Below are positions 44,735-54,171 of a stretch of DNA of 64,000 bases, one piece after another (position 1 is the stretch's first letter; each line of letters opens with the position of its first letter). Location of the stretch: contig NZ_CP157210.1 in NCBI RefSeq assembly GCF_046736345.1, positions 2,976,001-3,040,000 of the forward strand, read 5' to 3'. A program made the translations under genes and the position numbers. This DNA comes from Hyphococcus formosus (lineage in GTDB: Bacteria; Pseudomonadota; Alphaproteobacteria; Caulobacterales; Parvularculaceae). A model generated the notes under the pieces. The model saw nothing but the letters and a program-made list of their open reading frames with translations. It did no database searches and was not told the DNA's origin.

Positions 44735-47116
44735 ATGGCTGTTCACACTCAGTCGAAGACTTTTTCGTTTGCGAGCAAAGCTGGATTGTTCGCTTTTTGC
44801 TCAACATTATCGCTGACAGCAGGGGGAGGTGTAGCATCCGCGCAGGATAATGCATCAGCGTCTGGCGACGATGTCATCGTTGTTTCAGCGCGCCGCCGGG
44901 ATGAATCTTTGCAGGATGTTCCCGTAGCGGTTTCCGCCTTTTCAGGCGATCAGCTTTCATCAATCGGCGTGGCAGACCTCACCGACCTCGAGGCCATCAC
45001 ACCAAACGTAACGCTCGAAACGTCACGTAGTACAAACTCCACTCTAACCGCCTTCATTCGCGGCGTCGGGCAGCAAGACCCCGTCGCTGGTTTCGAAGCG
45101 GGTGTCGGCATCTATCTTGATGATGTCTACCTAAATCGTCCGCAGGCGGCATTGCTTGATGTGTATGATGTAGAGCGGATCGAGGTTCTGCGTGGTCCGC
45201 AGGGGACGCTGTATGGCCGCAACACAATCGGTGGTGCCCTCAAATATGTAACCAAGGGTCTGAGCGACGAGCCAGAAGCGCGGCTCCGTTTGACTGGGGG
45301 GACCTTTGGACAGTTTGAAGGTGTCGGCTCTTTCAGCGTCCCACTTGCGACCGATTCCTCTATTGGTGACCTTAAGTTCGGTGGTGGTATCGCCTATCTT
45401 CGCCGCAATGGCTTTGGCGATAATCTGACGCTCACGGATCTTGAGAATTACAACAAGGATCTCCTTTCTGCGCGCGCAAGCATTGAGTGGGAACCTTCAG
45501 ACAACATCTCATTCCGCGTGGCCGGTGATTGGACTGAAGATAATTCTGATCCGAAGCAGGGACACCGTTTGATTGAAATCCCCGGTGCGCCTGTCCTCGA
45601 CAATGTTTTTGACACCCGCGCAAGCCTGAATACGCCGGAGCAAAAAGTTACGGCCAAAGGTATTTCTGGTGTCGCCGAATGGGCGGTGAACGAAAACTTT
45701 ACGGTAAAAAATATTCTCGCCTATCGTGAGGATGACACATACTCACCAATCGATTTCGATAGTTTACCGGTTGCTGATCTGGACGTTCCGAGCTTCTATG
45801 GAAACTCGCAATTCAGCGAAGAATTCCAGATTCTTTATTCCAGCGATCGTCTAAACGGTCTCGTCGGTTTCTACTACCTTGATGCCGATGCAATTACGCA
45901 GTTTGACGTTGTATTGGATGAAACGGCAGCGCTACTAATGCTTCCGGGGATCAACGCCTTTACTTCAAGCGACGTAGGGACAAAAACCTGGTCGATTTTT
46001 GGTGATTTCACCTTTGATGTCACTGATCAGCTCGCCGTGTCTTTCGGCGGCCGATACACATCAGACGAACGGTCGATTGCACTTGATCGTTCTCGTTATT
46101 TCACAGCCGGATACTCGCCGACATTTGGTGGTCCGGATCGTGCGCCGACCTTGGTGGATGCTGATCTCGATGCGACAGCTGATTTCGATGATTTCAGCCC
46201 GCGTGCGTCAATTACCTGGCAGCCGACAGACGAACACACATTCTATGTGTCATACTCACAAGGCTTTAAAGGCGGCAGCTTCGATCCGCGTTGTGGCGCG
46301 AACGCAGCTCCGGATCTGGATGATGACGGACTTTCAGGTGCAGCAGACCCGGATGATCAAATCGAGTTCTGTAGCTTTGATCCGGAAAACATCACAACCT
46401 ATGAAGGCGGCTGGAAGAACAATCTGTTTGATGGCCGCTTCCGGTCCAGCCTTGCGATCTTCTACAGTGACTACAGTGACGTTCAGGTGCCGGGTTCAAT
46501 CGGTATCGATGCTGACGAAGATGGTGTTGCGGAAACATTTGCTGGCGTGACCACAAACGCGGCTGAAGCCACACTCTATGGTCTCGAATTCGAAGGCAAT
46601 GCGATCCTCGCTGAAGATATGTTCCATGGCGGCGATTCATTGGCCTATCAATTCTCGCTCGGTTATATCAATGCGGAGTTTGACAGCTATACCGGACGTA
46701 CAGGGACGGATATTTCTGATCTCGCTCGGTTCCAGAACACGCCAAAAATTACGGCGTTCAGTCAGTTGACCTACACCAAGCCAATGAGCCTCTTTGGGCG
46801 TGGTGGCGATATCAGCGTTTACACATCCGGCTCTTATCGTAGCTTGACCCACCAGTTCGGTTATCCTTCGCCGCAACTTGATCAGCCAGAATATGCACTG
46901 TTGAATGCTGGTCTGAACTGGGTCTCTGAAGATGGCGGATTGAAAATTTCAGTCCACGGTACAAACTTGACCGACAAAGAGTTCATTGTTGCCGGTTATG
47001 ACTTCGTAACGACCTTCCCTGAGTTTGGTAACTCGGCTTTGGGCACGACCGGCGTGTTGACCGCATTTTACGGTAATCCGCGTCAGGTCTTCGGTACAAT
47101 CGAAGTCGCGTTTTAA
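44735..47116 (+). CDS. TonB-dependent receptor (Sphingomonas/Caulobacter type)
   Basis: A 793-residue outer-membrane receptor. A signal peptide (FCSTLSLTAGGGVASAQ) precedes a TonB-box-like VIVVSARRRDESLQDVPVAV, the plug domain (about 60-170, including AFIRGVGQQDPVAGFEAGVG and IEVLRGPQGTLYGRNTIGG) and a 22-strand-type barrel with YVSYSQGFKGGSFDPRC and a terminal aromatic strand ending VFGTIEVAF. It imports a scarce ligand across the outer membrane. Neighbours (regulator before, hydrolase and MFS after) suggest an organic nutrient rather than iron. GGGAGG lies 8 nt before the ATG. Confidence 0.93.
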   Translation: MAVHTQSKTFSFASKAGLFAFCSTLSLTAGGGVASAQDNASASGDDVIVVSARRRDESLQDVPVAVSAFSGDQLSSIGVADLTDLEAITPNVTLETSRSTNSTLTAFIRGVGQQDPVAGFEAGVGIYLDDVYLNRPQAALLDVYDVERIEVLRGPQGTLYGRNTIGGALKYVTKGLSDEPEARLRLTGGTFGQFEGVGSFSVPLATDSSIGDLKFGGGIAYLRRNGFGDNLTLTDLENYNKDLLSARASIEWEPSDNISFRVAGDWTEDNSDPKQGHRLIEIPGAPVLDNVFDTRASLNTPEQKVTAKGISGVAEWAVNENFTVKNILAYREDDTYSPIDFDSLPVADLDVPSFYGNSQFSEEFQILYSSDRLNGLVGFYYLDADAITQFDVVLDETAALLMLPGINAFTSSDVGTKTWSIFGDFTFDVTDQLAVSFGGRYTSDERSIALDRSRYFTAGYSPTFGGPDRAPTLVDADLDATADFDDFSPRASITWQPTDEHTFYVSYSQGFKGGSFDPRCGANAAPDLDDDGLSGAADPDDQIEFCSFDPENITTYEGGWKNNLFDGRFRSSLAIFYSDYSDVQVPGSIGIDADEDGVAETFAGVTTNAAEATLYGLEFEGNAILAEDMFHGGDSLAYQFSLGYINAEFDSYTGRTGTDISDLARFQNTPKITAFSQLTYTKPMSLFGRGGDISVYTSGSYRSLTHQFGYPSPQLDQPEYALLNAGLNWVSEDGGLKISVHGTNLTDKEFIVAGYDFVTTFPEFGNSALGTTGVLTAFYGNPRQVFGTIEVAF

Positions 47117-47188
47117 CGACAGTCCAATCGTGACATGATGCGAAGGCGACCTCTGGGTCGCCTTCGGCGTCTCTGACTGAGGTCCTTT

Positions 47189-48127
47189 ATGAAAAAGCTA
47201 TCGGCTTTGCTTGTGCTGTTACTGGTGGGTGCGGGCGCGTATTTTTATTTAACGGGTCAAAGTCACGACAATACGGCCGAAATACGCGCGGCCTATTTGA
47301 AACCTAATGATCGTCTGGTCGAGATCGCTGGCGCGACTGTGCGTGTGCGTGAAGAAGGGGTGGCCGATGCGCCAGCGCTTCTTTTAATCCACGGATTCAG
47401 CCATAGCTTAGAGACATGGGATGGATGGGCCGAGGCACTGAAATCCGATTATCGCGTCATCCGTTATGATCTATTGGGCCATGGTCTAACAGGGCCCGAC
47501 CCAATGGAGCGTTATGCACCGACCGAACGCGCCGCGTTTATCGGTGACGTTCTTGAGGCGCTTGACCTTGATCAGGTTCTGATTGCGGGCAACTCACTGG
47601 GGGCTCTTGCGGCATGGCGCTATGCGGCGACCAATCCTGAAAAAGTGAGCCGAATGGTGTTGATTTCGCCGGGAGCATATCCGTTTGGCGAGGTTGGCGA
47701 TCAGCCGGCACCAATACCGCCTATGATGAAATTCTACCTTTTGAACGCGCCGGAGGCGGGCGTTCGCGCCAGTGCGGAATTGATTTATGCAGATGATGCA
47801 AAAATCACTGATGAGCGGGTAAAGGTCATGGGTGATATGATCCGCATCAAGGGAAATGGCGAGGCAATGATTAAGTCATTGGAAGAGTTTTCCCTGCCCG
47901 ACCCGACAGATGATTTGGCAAAGGTTACGGTTCCGACCCTGATAATGTGGGGCGAAGGTGACAATATCATTCCAATCGCCCATGGTTCCAAAATGGAAAC
48001 CGTTATGCCAAACGCAAAATTGCTGACCTATCCCGGCGTTGGGCATGCTGCACAGGAAGAAGCCCCCCAACAAACGGCTCACGATGCCGACACGTTTTTT
48101 AAAGACAACCTTACGGACGTTGAATAG
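47189..48127 (+). CDS. membrane-anchored or secreted alpha/beta hydrolase
   Basis: A 312-residue alpha/beta-hydrolase with an N-terminal hydrophobic segment (LSALLVLLLVGAGAYFYL), which is either a signal peptide or an anchor. HGFSHSLETWDGW gives the oxyanion motif, GNSLGA the nucleophile Ser at about 136, GHAAQE the His at about 286, and WGEGDNIIP the acid at about 255. It sits 72 nt after the TonB receptor and its stop codon directly abuts the MFS start, so the three are probably one operon. A periplasmic esterase acting on what the receptor imports is the likely role. Confidence 0.88.
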   Translation: MKKLSALLVLLLVGAGAYFYLTGQSHDNTAEIRAAYLKPNDRLVEIAGATVRVREEGVADAPALLLIHGFSHSLETWDGWAEALKSDYRVIRYDLLGHGLTGPDPMERYAPTERAAFIGDVLEALDLDQVLIAGNSLGALAAWRYAATNPEKVSRMVLISPGAYPFGEVGDQPAPIPPMMKFYLLNAPEAGVRASAELIYADDAKITDERVKVMGDMIRIKGNGEAMIKSLEEFSLPDPTDDLAKVTVPTLIMWGEGDNIIPIAHGSKMETVMPNAKLLTYPGVGHAAQEEAPQQTAHDADTFFKDNLTDVE

Positions 48128-49441
48128 ATGAAAGAACCATCACCACTTTATCGTGGCTATGTCTTGTTCATCCTTGTGGTGGTTTACACCTTCAATTTTA
48201 TAGACCGGCAGATCGTTGGAATTCTGGCAGTTCCGATCAAGTCAGAATTGGTACTCACTGATACCCAATTAAGCTTGATGGGCGGATTGGCTTTTGCCTT
48301 GTTTTATACATTGCTTGGAATACCGATCGCGATGTTGGCTGACCGATCATCAAGAACATGGGTGATGACGGTCGCCTTGGCGGTATGGAGCGCAATGACG
48401 GCCGCCTGCGGGTTCGCGCAGAACTTCATGCAATTGTTCCTAGCGCGCCTTGGGGTCGGCGTTGGAGAGGCCGGCGGCGTAGCGCCGGCATATTCACTTA
48501 TTTCTGATTATTTCCCGCCGGAAAAAAGGGCGCGGGCATTGTCAATTTATTCGTTTGGAATCCCCGTGGGTTCCGCGCTCGGTATTCTTCTCGGGGGTGT
48601 GCTGACAAGTTATCTCGGGTGGCGTTCAGCATTTATCATTGTTGGTTTGGCGGGGTTAGCGATTGCGCCAATTTTCCGCCTGACTCTTCGCGAACCAAAG
48701 CGCGGTGGGTTAGATGGTGCGGCCGCAATTACGACGCCGGCCAAAATTGGTGATGTGGTTTCGACATTAGTTCGTAAACCAAGCTTTTGGGGCCTTTCGT
48801 TTGGTGCGGCGAGTTCTTCGATGATGGGCTATGGCCTGATTTTCTGGTTACCGTCGTTCTTCGTTCGTAGCTTTGGAGACGCGTTACCGGAATTTTTCAG
48901 TTGGATGCCAGCATTTTTGATGCCTGAGAATCCGTCACCTTTATTGTTTGCCTCATATTTCTACGCCACGATCCTTTTATTGGGCGGTGTCATTGGTATT
49001 TGGCTTGGTGGGGTCATGGCCGACAAATATGGTCCCGATAAAAAAGCAACCTATGCGATCGTCCCGGCCGTAGCCTTTTTAACAACTATCCCGTTTTTCG
49101 TTGTCGGGGTTACCGCATCCTCGCTTTGGCTGGCATTTCCCGCGTTTCTGGTTTTGCAGGCCCTAAGCCTCGTGTGGCTTGGTCCGGTCTTGACTGCATT
49201 CCAGCAGCTTGTTCAACCAAATATGCGGGCAACGGCCTCTGCTGTATTCTTGTTTGTCAATAATTTGATTGGCATCGGATTAGGGAACCTCGCGATTGGC
49301 GCAATTTCAGACGGCTTGAAAGCTGCCTATGGCGATGAGTCCCTACGTTACGCGATATTGTCAGGAACCGTTTTCTACTTCATTGCTGCAGGGTTGTTTT
49401 TATTGACCGCGCCGCGATTGAAAAAGGACTGGGCTGAATAA
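48128..49441 (+). CDS. MFS transporter, spinster-like
   Basis: A 437-residue transporter with 12 membrane segments of the major facilitator superfamily. The N-terminal YTFNFIDRQIVGILAVPIK carries the spinster-family NFxDR motif and AVPIKxEL. LADRSSRTWVM is the cytoplasmic loop 2-3 motif (A-like), with LGVGVGEAGGVAPAYSLISDYFP further on, as in this branch. Homologues in sphingomonads are common next to TonB receptors. It would carry the product of the hydrolase across the inner membrane. It begins at the base after the hydrolase stop. Confidence 0.9.
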   Translation: MKEPSPLYRGYVLFILVVVYTFNFIDRQIVGILAVPIKSELVLTDTQLSLMGGLAFALFYTLLGIPIAMLADRSSRTWVMTVALAVWSAMTAACGFAQNFMQLFLARLGVGVGEAGGVAPAYSLISDYFPPEKRARALSIYSFGIPVGSALGILLGGVLTSYLGWRSAFIIVGLAGLAIAPIFRLTLREPKRGGLDGAAAITTPAKIGDVVSTLVRKPSFWGLSFGAASSSMMGYGLIFWLPSFFVRSFGDALPEFFSWMPAFLMPENPSPLLFASYFYATILLLGGVIGIWLGGVMADKYGPDKKATYAIVPAVAFLTTIPFFVVGVTASSLWLAFPAFLVLQALSLVWLGPVLTAFQQLVQPNMRATASAVFLFVNNLIGIGLGNLAIGAISDGLKAAYGDESLRYAILSGTVFYFIAAGLFLLTAPRLKKDWAE

Positions 49442-49470
49442 AAGGTCCATACGGAGCAATGATATATCAA

Positions 49471-49498
49471 AAAACGCCGCCCCAAGGGGCGGCGTTTT
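49471..49498. terminator. bidirectional intrinsic terminator between MFS gene and cspA
   Basis: A perfect 13-bp arm, AAAACGCCGCCCC (49471-49483), pairs with GGGGCGGCGTTTT (49486-49498). Both sides carry A/T runs, so it can terminate the MFS transcript and, reading the minus strand, cspA. Confidence 0.9.
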
Positions 49499-49517
49499 CA
49501 TTACATTAACATGACTT

Positions 49518-49721
49518 TTAGGCGGGCTTGAGATTACCAGCCGAAGTTTTTCCGCGCTGTTCGGTAAGCTCATAAGAAATACGCTGACCCTCTTGAAGGT
49601 CGGCCATTCCAGCTTCTTTAACCGCAGAAATATGTACAAATACGTCCTTACCGCCGTCATCGGGAGCGATAAATCCATATCCTTTTGTGGCGTTGAACCA
49701 TTTGACAGCGCCTGTAGCCAT
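49518..49721 (-). CDS. cspA: cold-shock domain protein
   Basis: A 67-residue single cold-shock domain. ATGAVKWFNATKGYGFI holds RNP1 (KGYGFI), and DVFVHISAV holds RNP2. The start at 49721 is supported by AGGAGA 6 nt upstream; a longer frame starts at 49739. These proteins bind single-stranded RNA or DNA and melt RNA structure. The upstream interval to 49909 could hold a long 5' leader as for cspA of other bacteria. A shared terminator follows. Confidence 0.95.
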   Translation of the reverse strand: MATGAVKWFNATKGYGFIAPDDGGKDVFVHISAVKEAGMADLQEGQRISYELTEQRGKTSAGNLKPA

Positions 49722-49850
49722 ATTTGATCTCCTATTCATGGCATCGTCCGCATATTGCTATGCGGGTTGGGTGGGCAACCATGTCTTGGGATCTTATCAT
49801 TCGGCCGTAGGCAGGCATGGAAAGGTCGGGCAAAACAGAGTCGCATGTAA

Positions 49851-49879
49851 TTTAGAATACAGCTGTGCTTACGCGTCAA
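49851..49879 (-). promoter_or_regulatory. candidate promoter of the cold-shock gene
   Basis: On the minus strand, TTGACG (49874-49879) and TCTAAA (49851-49856) are 17 nt apart. This would start transcription near 49844 and leave a leader of about 120 nt before the ATG, as expected for cspA-type genes. The -10 box is only a fair match. Confidence 0.45.
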
Positions 49880-49909
49880 GACTGCGCACTCAGCGCAACT
49901 CTTTCCAAG

Positions 49910-52900
49910 TCATTCGGAAATGATGATTTGGTCGGGTGAAATACGGGCCGCATTAACGCCGCGAAGCGTTATCTGGCCTGCGTTCGCGGGAAATTGGATG
50001 ACCGCGCCATCAACCTGATTAGTTGTCGCTGATTGCACCGCCTTAAAGCTTGGAAAGATTTCTTTCGAAAACATTATGCGGTCCTGTGATGGATCAAAAT
50101 CCGAAATCGTTTTGTTGCCCAGATTTGGGACATTTCTGATAAACGCGAAGCTGAAAATGTCTCGCCCAATCCCGCCAGTCAGGTTGTCATTGCCGCTTGA
50201 TACAACCAGGTGGTCATCGCCCGGACCGCCATCAAGAGTGTCGTCACCGCGTAGACTGACGATGATGTCGTCTCCCCGCCCGCCGGAGAGTTTGTCATTT
50301 CCATTATCACCGACGATAAAGTCGTGGGTGTCATTGCCATTCTTACCGAATATAATTTGATCGCGTTTATATGAAATGCGTCCATTACCATTCAGTGCAA
50401 AGAAGAAATTGTTATAACGTTTTACGCTGCCCGGCGCATAAGGTTCCCAAATGCGTGCATTCTTGTTCCGCTTCAAAGACGTCGCGAGTGCGATGAAACT
50501 CCGAGGGGAGCCCGATGTAGAGGCGAGCGCAGTCAGCGCGGCTTGCGCAGAGGAGACATAACCATAGGCGAGACCCGGATACCCGGCAGTCCCTTCTTCC
50601 AGCGCGTCGGGGCTATTCTTTATTTTGTCCGCGAGCAATGACCAACTCGTGACGAGCGATTTTTCGTCTTCTGACTTCGCGGGGAAGCGGTAAGCATTCG
50701 CATAGTCGTTACGAAATTCGAGATAACGACCAGTATGGAAGTTCTCAGTCCATGATAACAGCGATTTGGCGATTTCATTATTGCGGCGGGCCTCTAGCCA
50801 TAGGGCCAGCACAACATAGTCATTTTGCCATGGTGAGATCCGTTCAGGTTCCCCATAAACAGACTCTTCGAAAAAACCCTCTAACTCGCCTGCTGCGGAA
50901 AATGTTCGCCTGTCCACATATTTCTGTTTCATTAGGGAAACATTCTCGTCGAGGGCGCGCTGTAGGTATTCTTTCGATGTATGATTATCGGGCAAGAGCC
51001 ACGCGGCGTTTGAAATGTCCCGTAATGACCAGGCCGAGGCGCGTACTTGTTCGACATCAATTGCTTTAAGCCCGCCTTCCCTCAGGGCGGGCCATCGACC
51101 GAAAATAGCCCATGCCGCCTGCATTGCCATTTCATCCGCATAGTAATGATCGGCTGAGACAAGATAGGGAATATAGAATAGATCAGGTTTATGGGAGTGA
51201 TCGGGGGACCAGCCACCGTCGCTGGATTCGAATATATCTTTGTGCGGTTGGTCAGGCGTGTATCGCTCTTCCAGTCCGCGCTCATCGGCCCAGAAATTAG
51301 GACGTTGTTCTATCGATAAAGCGGCACCTGTTTTTTCGTCGATAAAATGCCAAGGCACAGCGCCGCCAGCGATGGCATTATCAAACATTACCCGGCGTGC
51401 AGCCTCACTTTGGGTTACAAGGTAATTCGCGACCCAGCGCGGATAGATGCCTATATCATCGCGCCCACCGGTTGACGGAAAGTATTTCGTGATTTCCGCT
51501 TGGGCGAGGGGCGGTAAGTCGTTCAGCGCTGCGTCTGCTTCTGCGATGACGGCGGCATTGATACCGATCGTTGGATCAAGGGGTAGGACCGCGTTTGCTG
51601 CGATTAGTTGATCAAGGTCGAATATCACATGGGCTGGGCGATGCGGTTTTGACCAGAAGACGCGGTGCCAATTTGCAGACCGATGGTGCCCGATTTTTTG
51701 TGCGCTAAAAGCCGGCGATGATTTTTCGCCAATGATAACGTCATATACGTTGTGGCGAATGCCCGGCGAAAAAGTTTTACTGTTATCGAATGTAACGGCG
51801 GTACGGATGTCGCCATTACGGTAAACCCGAATGTCAAATCGAAGCTTGAGATGAGCGGCTATATCTTGCTCAATCTTGAGCTCTTTTACTAAAGCCCCGG
51901 CCAGCCAAAAATCGGTATTTTCAGATAACGCATCAAGCAATAGGTCGCGCGCATTTAGCGAGATGTTTTTTGCGGGCCCAGTCTCCGAGTAGAGTGTTAC
52001 GGATACGGGAAAAGAGTAGTATTTTTCGATCAATGCCCGAAGCTCAACTTGCGACGATACGCCTTTAGAAACTGACGTAAATTTGACATCGATCACTTCA
52101 TCAGGGGCGAGCGTCGGCGGCTCAATCGTAATGGCGGCATGCCGAACACTTCCGTCTTGATGAAGCGCTTTTACATCGATCTGTACAGGGATGGTATTGC
52201 CGGAAGCTTCCGCGGCAAGTTCGCGGCTAGGGTTTAATACGCCCTTCGGGAATACCATGCCGAAGGTCACGGGCGCGCTTGTAGGGTCGTTCCAGTTATT
52301 TTGCAGTTTGATCTGTGCGACGGAATCCGAGGCTTTGTTGAAAGTAATCGGTCGCACGGTGCCGGACTTTTTGATATTGCGTGGTGCGCGCTCTTCTAAG
52401 GTCAAGCCGCTGGCATCCGGGTAATCGCCTCGCAGGGTTGCCGCAGGACTTTCAGTTTCAGCGTATTCAAATGTCCCGCCAGTTTCGTCGCGGATGATAT
52501 TTTGAAAGATGCGGGGTTCCACAGGGGATTGGTTTCGAAGGAGCTGACCATTGCGTTTGCGGTTGGTGATCCGGTTTCCGCGAATTATTAATCCATCGGC
52601 GGACCCGCCACGTGTCAGGTCATAATTTATAATGGCGGGGTTGTCGGCATTCGCAGCCTGCAAAAACTTATTATTCGTGATGTTTGCGTCGCCGCCTTTT
52701 GAGAGATCGATCGAATAGCTTGTTCTTCCATCGGCGTCGTCAAATTCAGTTTCTGCAATCGCCGTTTGCGTCGCTAGCGACTTAACGTGATGACCGATTC
52801 TCGTGCCGATAAATTTGCTTTTATAAACTTTTGCCATCTGTCCGCGCACGATGTAGATGCCATGAGAATAGCCATCACCATGGCCATTACGTATAAATTG

Positions 52901-53338
52901 ACTGCGCTCGATGGTGATATTTCCGGTTTCGTTGCCGGTTGCGAGAATCCCATTCTCGTTCTCGATAAAGCGGCAATTGATAACCGTTAGGTCGTTTCCG
53001 TCATGGCGAATACCTGCGCCATTTTGATCGGGTGAAGTTGCGCCTTCGAACGTAATATTCTCGATACGAACATTGGTATTGGGCTTCGGGTTTAACAGCC
53101 CCTTGGCGACCGGCGAAGAAGAGTAAAGCGTCACCGCTCCGCGGCCAGTAATACTTATATCGTGCCGTATCTTAAGATCGGCGATATCATATCGCCCTTG
53201 TGACAGAGAAATTTCATCACCATCCGAGGCGCGTTCTACCGCCAGCGCAAATCCACGAGCGCTATCGACGATGGTCTCAGCAGCCGCGCTTTGGAAAAGG
53301 AGCAAGTAGATGAGTAATGACGTAAGAAAATTTTTCAT
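49910..53338 (-). CDS. large secreted protein: beta-helix, rhamnogalacturonan-lyase-like core and RTX repeats
   Basis: A 1142-residue protein. A signal peptide (FLTSLLIYLLLFQSAAA) precedes a right-handed beta-helix (about residues 25-290, with ITFEGATSPDQNGAGIRHDG and repeated short N-I-T strands). Residues about 300-1000 form a second module: VTFGMVFPKG near 364 resembles the N-domain of YetA/RGLX-type exo-rhamnogalacturonan lyases, and GGWSPDHSHKPDLFYIPYL near 706 starts an alpha-helical region. RTX calcium nonapeptides (GGRGDDIIVS, DGGPGDDHLV, TGGIGRDIFSF) lie at about 1002-1062, followed by a tail. Probably a polysaccharide-active surface protein; the enzyme type is uncertain. Confidence 0.75.
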   Translation of the reverse strand: MKNFLTSLLIYLLLFQSAAAETIVDSARGFALAVERASDGDEISLSQGRYDIADLKIRHDISITGRGAVTLYSSSPVAKGLLNPKPNTNVRIENITFEGATSPDQNGAGIRHDGNDLTVINCRFIENENGILATGNETGNITIERSQFIRNGHGDGYSHGIYIVRGQMAKVYKSKFIGTRIGHHVKSLATQTAIAETEFDDADGRTSYSIDLSKGGDANITNNKFLQAANADNPAIINYDLTRGGSADGLIIRGNRITNRKRNGQLLRNQSPVEPRIFQNIIRDETGGTFEYAETESPAATLRGDYPDASGLTLEERAPRNIKKSGTVRPITFNKASDSVAQIKLQNNWNDPTSAPVTFGMVFPKGVLNPSRELAAEASGNTIPVQIDVKALHQDGSVRHAAITIEPPTLAPDEVIDVKFTSVSKGVSSQVELRALIEKYYSFPVSVTLYSETGPAKNISLNARDLLLDALSENTDFWLAGALVKELKIEQDIAAHLKLRFDIRVYRNGDIRTAVTFDNSKTFSPGIRHNVYDVIIGEKSSPAFSAQKIGHHRSANWHRVFWSKPHRPAHVIFDLDQLIAANAVLPLDPTIGINAAVIAEADAALNDLPPLAQAEITKYFPSTGGRDDIGIYPRWVANYLVTQSEAARRVMFDNAIAGGAVPWHFIDEKTGAALSIEQRPNFWADERGLEERYTPDQPHKDIFESSDGGWSPDHSHKPDLFYIPYLVSADHYYADEMAMQAAWAIFGRWPALREGGLKAIDVEQVRASAWSLRDISNAAWLLPDNHTSKEYLQRALDENVSLMKQKYVDRRTFSAAGELEGFFEESVYGEPERISPWQNDYVVLALWLEARRNNEIAKSLLSWTENFHTGRYLEFRNDYANAYRFPAKSEDEKSLVTSWSLLADKIKNSPDALEEGTAGYPGLAYGYVSSAQAALTALASTSGSPRSFIALATSLKRNKNARIWEPYAPGSVKRYNNFFFALNGNGRISYKRDQIIFGKNGNDTHDFIVGDNGNDKLSGGRGDDIIVSLRGDDTLDGGPGDDHLVVSSGNDNLTGGIGRDIFSFAFIRNVPNLGNKTISDFDPSQDRIMFSKEIFPSFKAVQSATTNQVDGAVIQFPANAGQITLRGVNAARISPDQIIISE

Positions 53339-53378
53339 ACGCCAATTATAGCGAAATAATTCGCAGATTTTATTAAAT

Positions 53379-54044
53379 TCAGCTTTGCTGCTGAGGATTC
53401 AGGGCGTGCCGCAAGGTTTCCGCCAGCCGTACCGGCGGCAGGGCACCCGAAAAACCGGTGCGCTCGTTCACGATAAAGGTTGGAACCCCGGTAACGCCAG
53501 CTTGTCGAAAGGCATCCGCTTCGGCTTTCATCTCTTCGGCGCTTTTGGGGTTTTCAAGGTCCTTACGCGCGTTATCACCATCAAGCCCGGCGTCGACAGC
53601 GATTTGAACCAGCGTGTCATTATCGCCAATATTGGCGTTATCGTCCCAATATGCCGAATAAAGCGCAAGCGCCAACCGCTCCTGTGCGCCGTCAAAATGG
53701 GCAAGGCGAATAATTTGGTGGGCTTTGAGTGTGTTTGGCAGAAAGGTTGGTTTTGAAGGGTCAAATGAAAAACCCGCGCCAACCGCCGCCGCTTTCAACT
53801 GAAGCGCCATTTCTTCACGCTTTGTCTTGTCAGGAAATTTCTTTTCGTAATATTCCTGCCGGTCGACGCCCTGTTCAGGGGTGTCCGGGTTGAGTTGATA
53901 GGCGCGTATGCGAGGGAGGATAATGAAGTCGTCTTTCAGACTATCCCTCGCTGCGAGAAATGACTTGAGGCCCACATAACACCACGGACAAACCGGATCG
54001 GAAACGATATCCACTAATATACGTTGGCGATCGGTCTCAGTCAT
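53379..54044 (-). CDS. FrnE-like DsbA-family oxidoreductase
   Basis: A 221-residue thioredoxin-fold protein with a helical insertion. The redox motif is in VSDPVCPWCYVG near residue 17 (CPWC), and the cis-proline loop is GVTGVPTFIV near residue 188. RIRAYQLNPDTPEQG and LKAHQIIRLAHFDGAQ are FrnE/2-hydroxychromene isomerase-family segments. No signal peptide is present, so it acts in the cytoplasm, perhaps in oxidative stress. It is divergent from the DsrE-like gene. Confidence 0.9.
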   Translation of the reverse strand: MTETDRQRILVDIVSDPVCPWCYVGLKSFLAARDSLKDDFIILPRIRAYQLNPDTPEQGVDRQEYYEKKFPDKTKREEMALQLKAAAVGAGFSFDPSKPTFLPNTLKAHQIIRLAHFDGAQERLALALYSAYWDDNANIGDNDTLVQIAVDAGLDGDNARKDLENPKSAEEMKAEADAFRQAGVTGVPTFIVNERTGFSGALPPVRLAETLRHALNPQQQS

Positions 54045-54171
54045 AGGTATCTTTCCCGCAGGTTACGTCATCATTGAATATAGGGATTTGGAAAAAGATT
54101 TGAACCTGTGGCCTATCAATTTACCGTCAGCACATTCACGATCATTACACGGCGTATATGAGGAGTTCAAA

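Noticed and set aside
53385..53756. 123-codon plus-strand frame
   Set aside because: Antisense to the FrnE-like gene, which has an intact CPWC motif.
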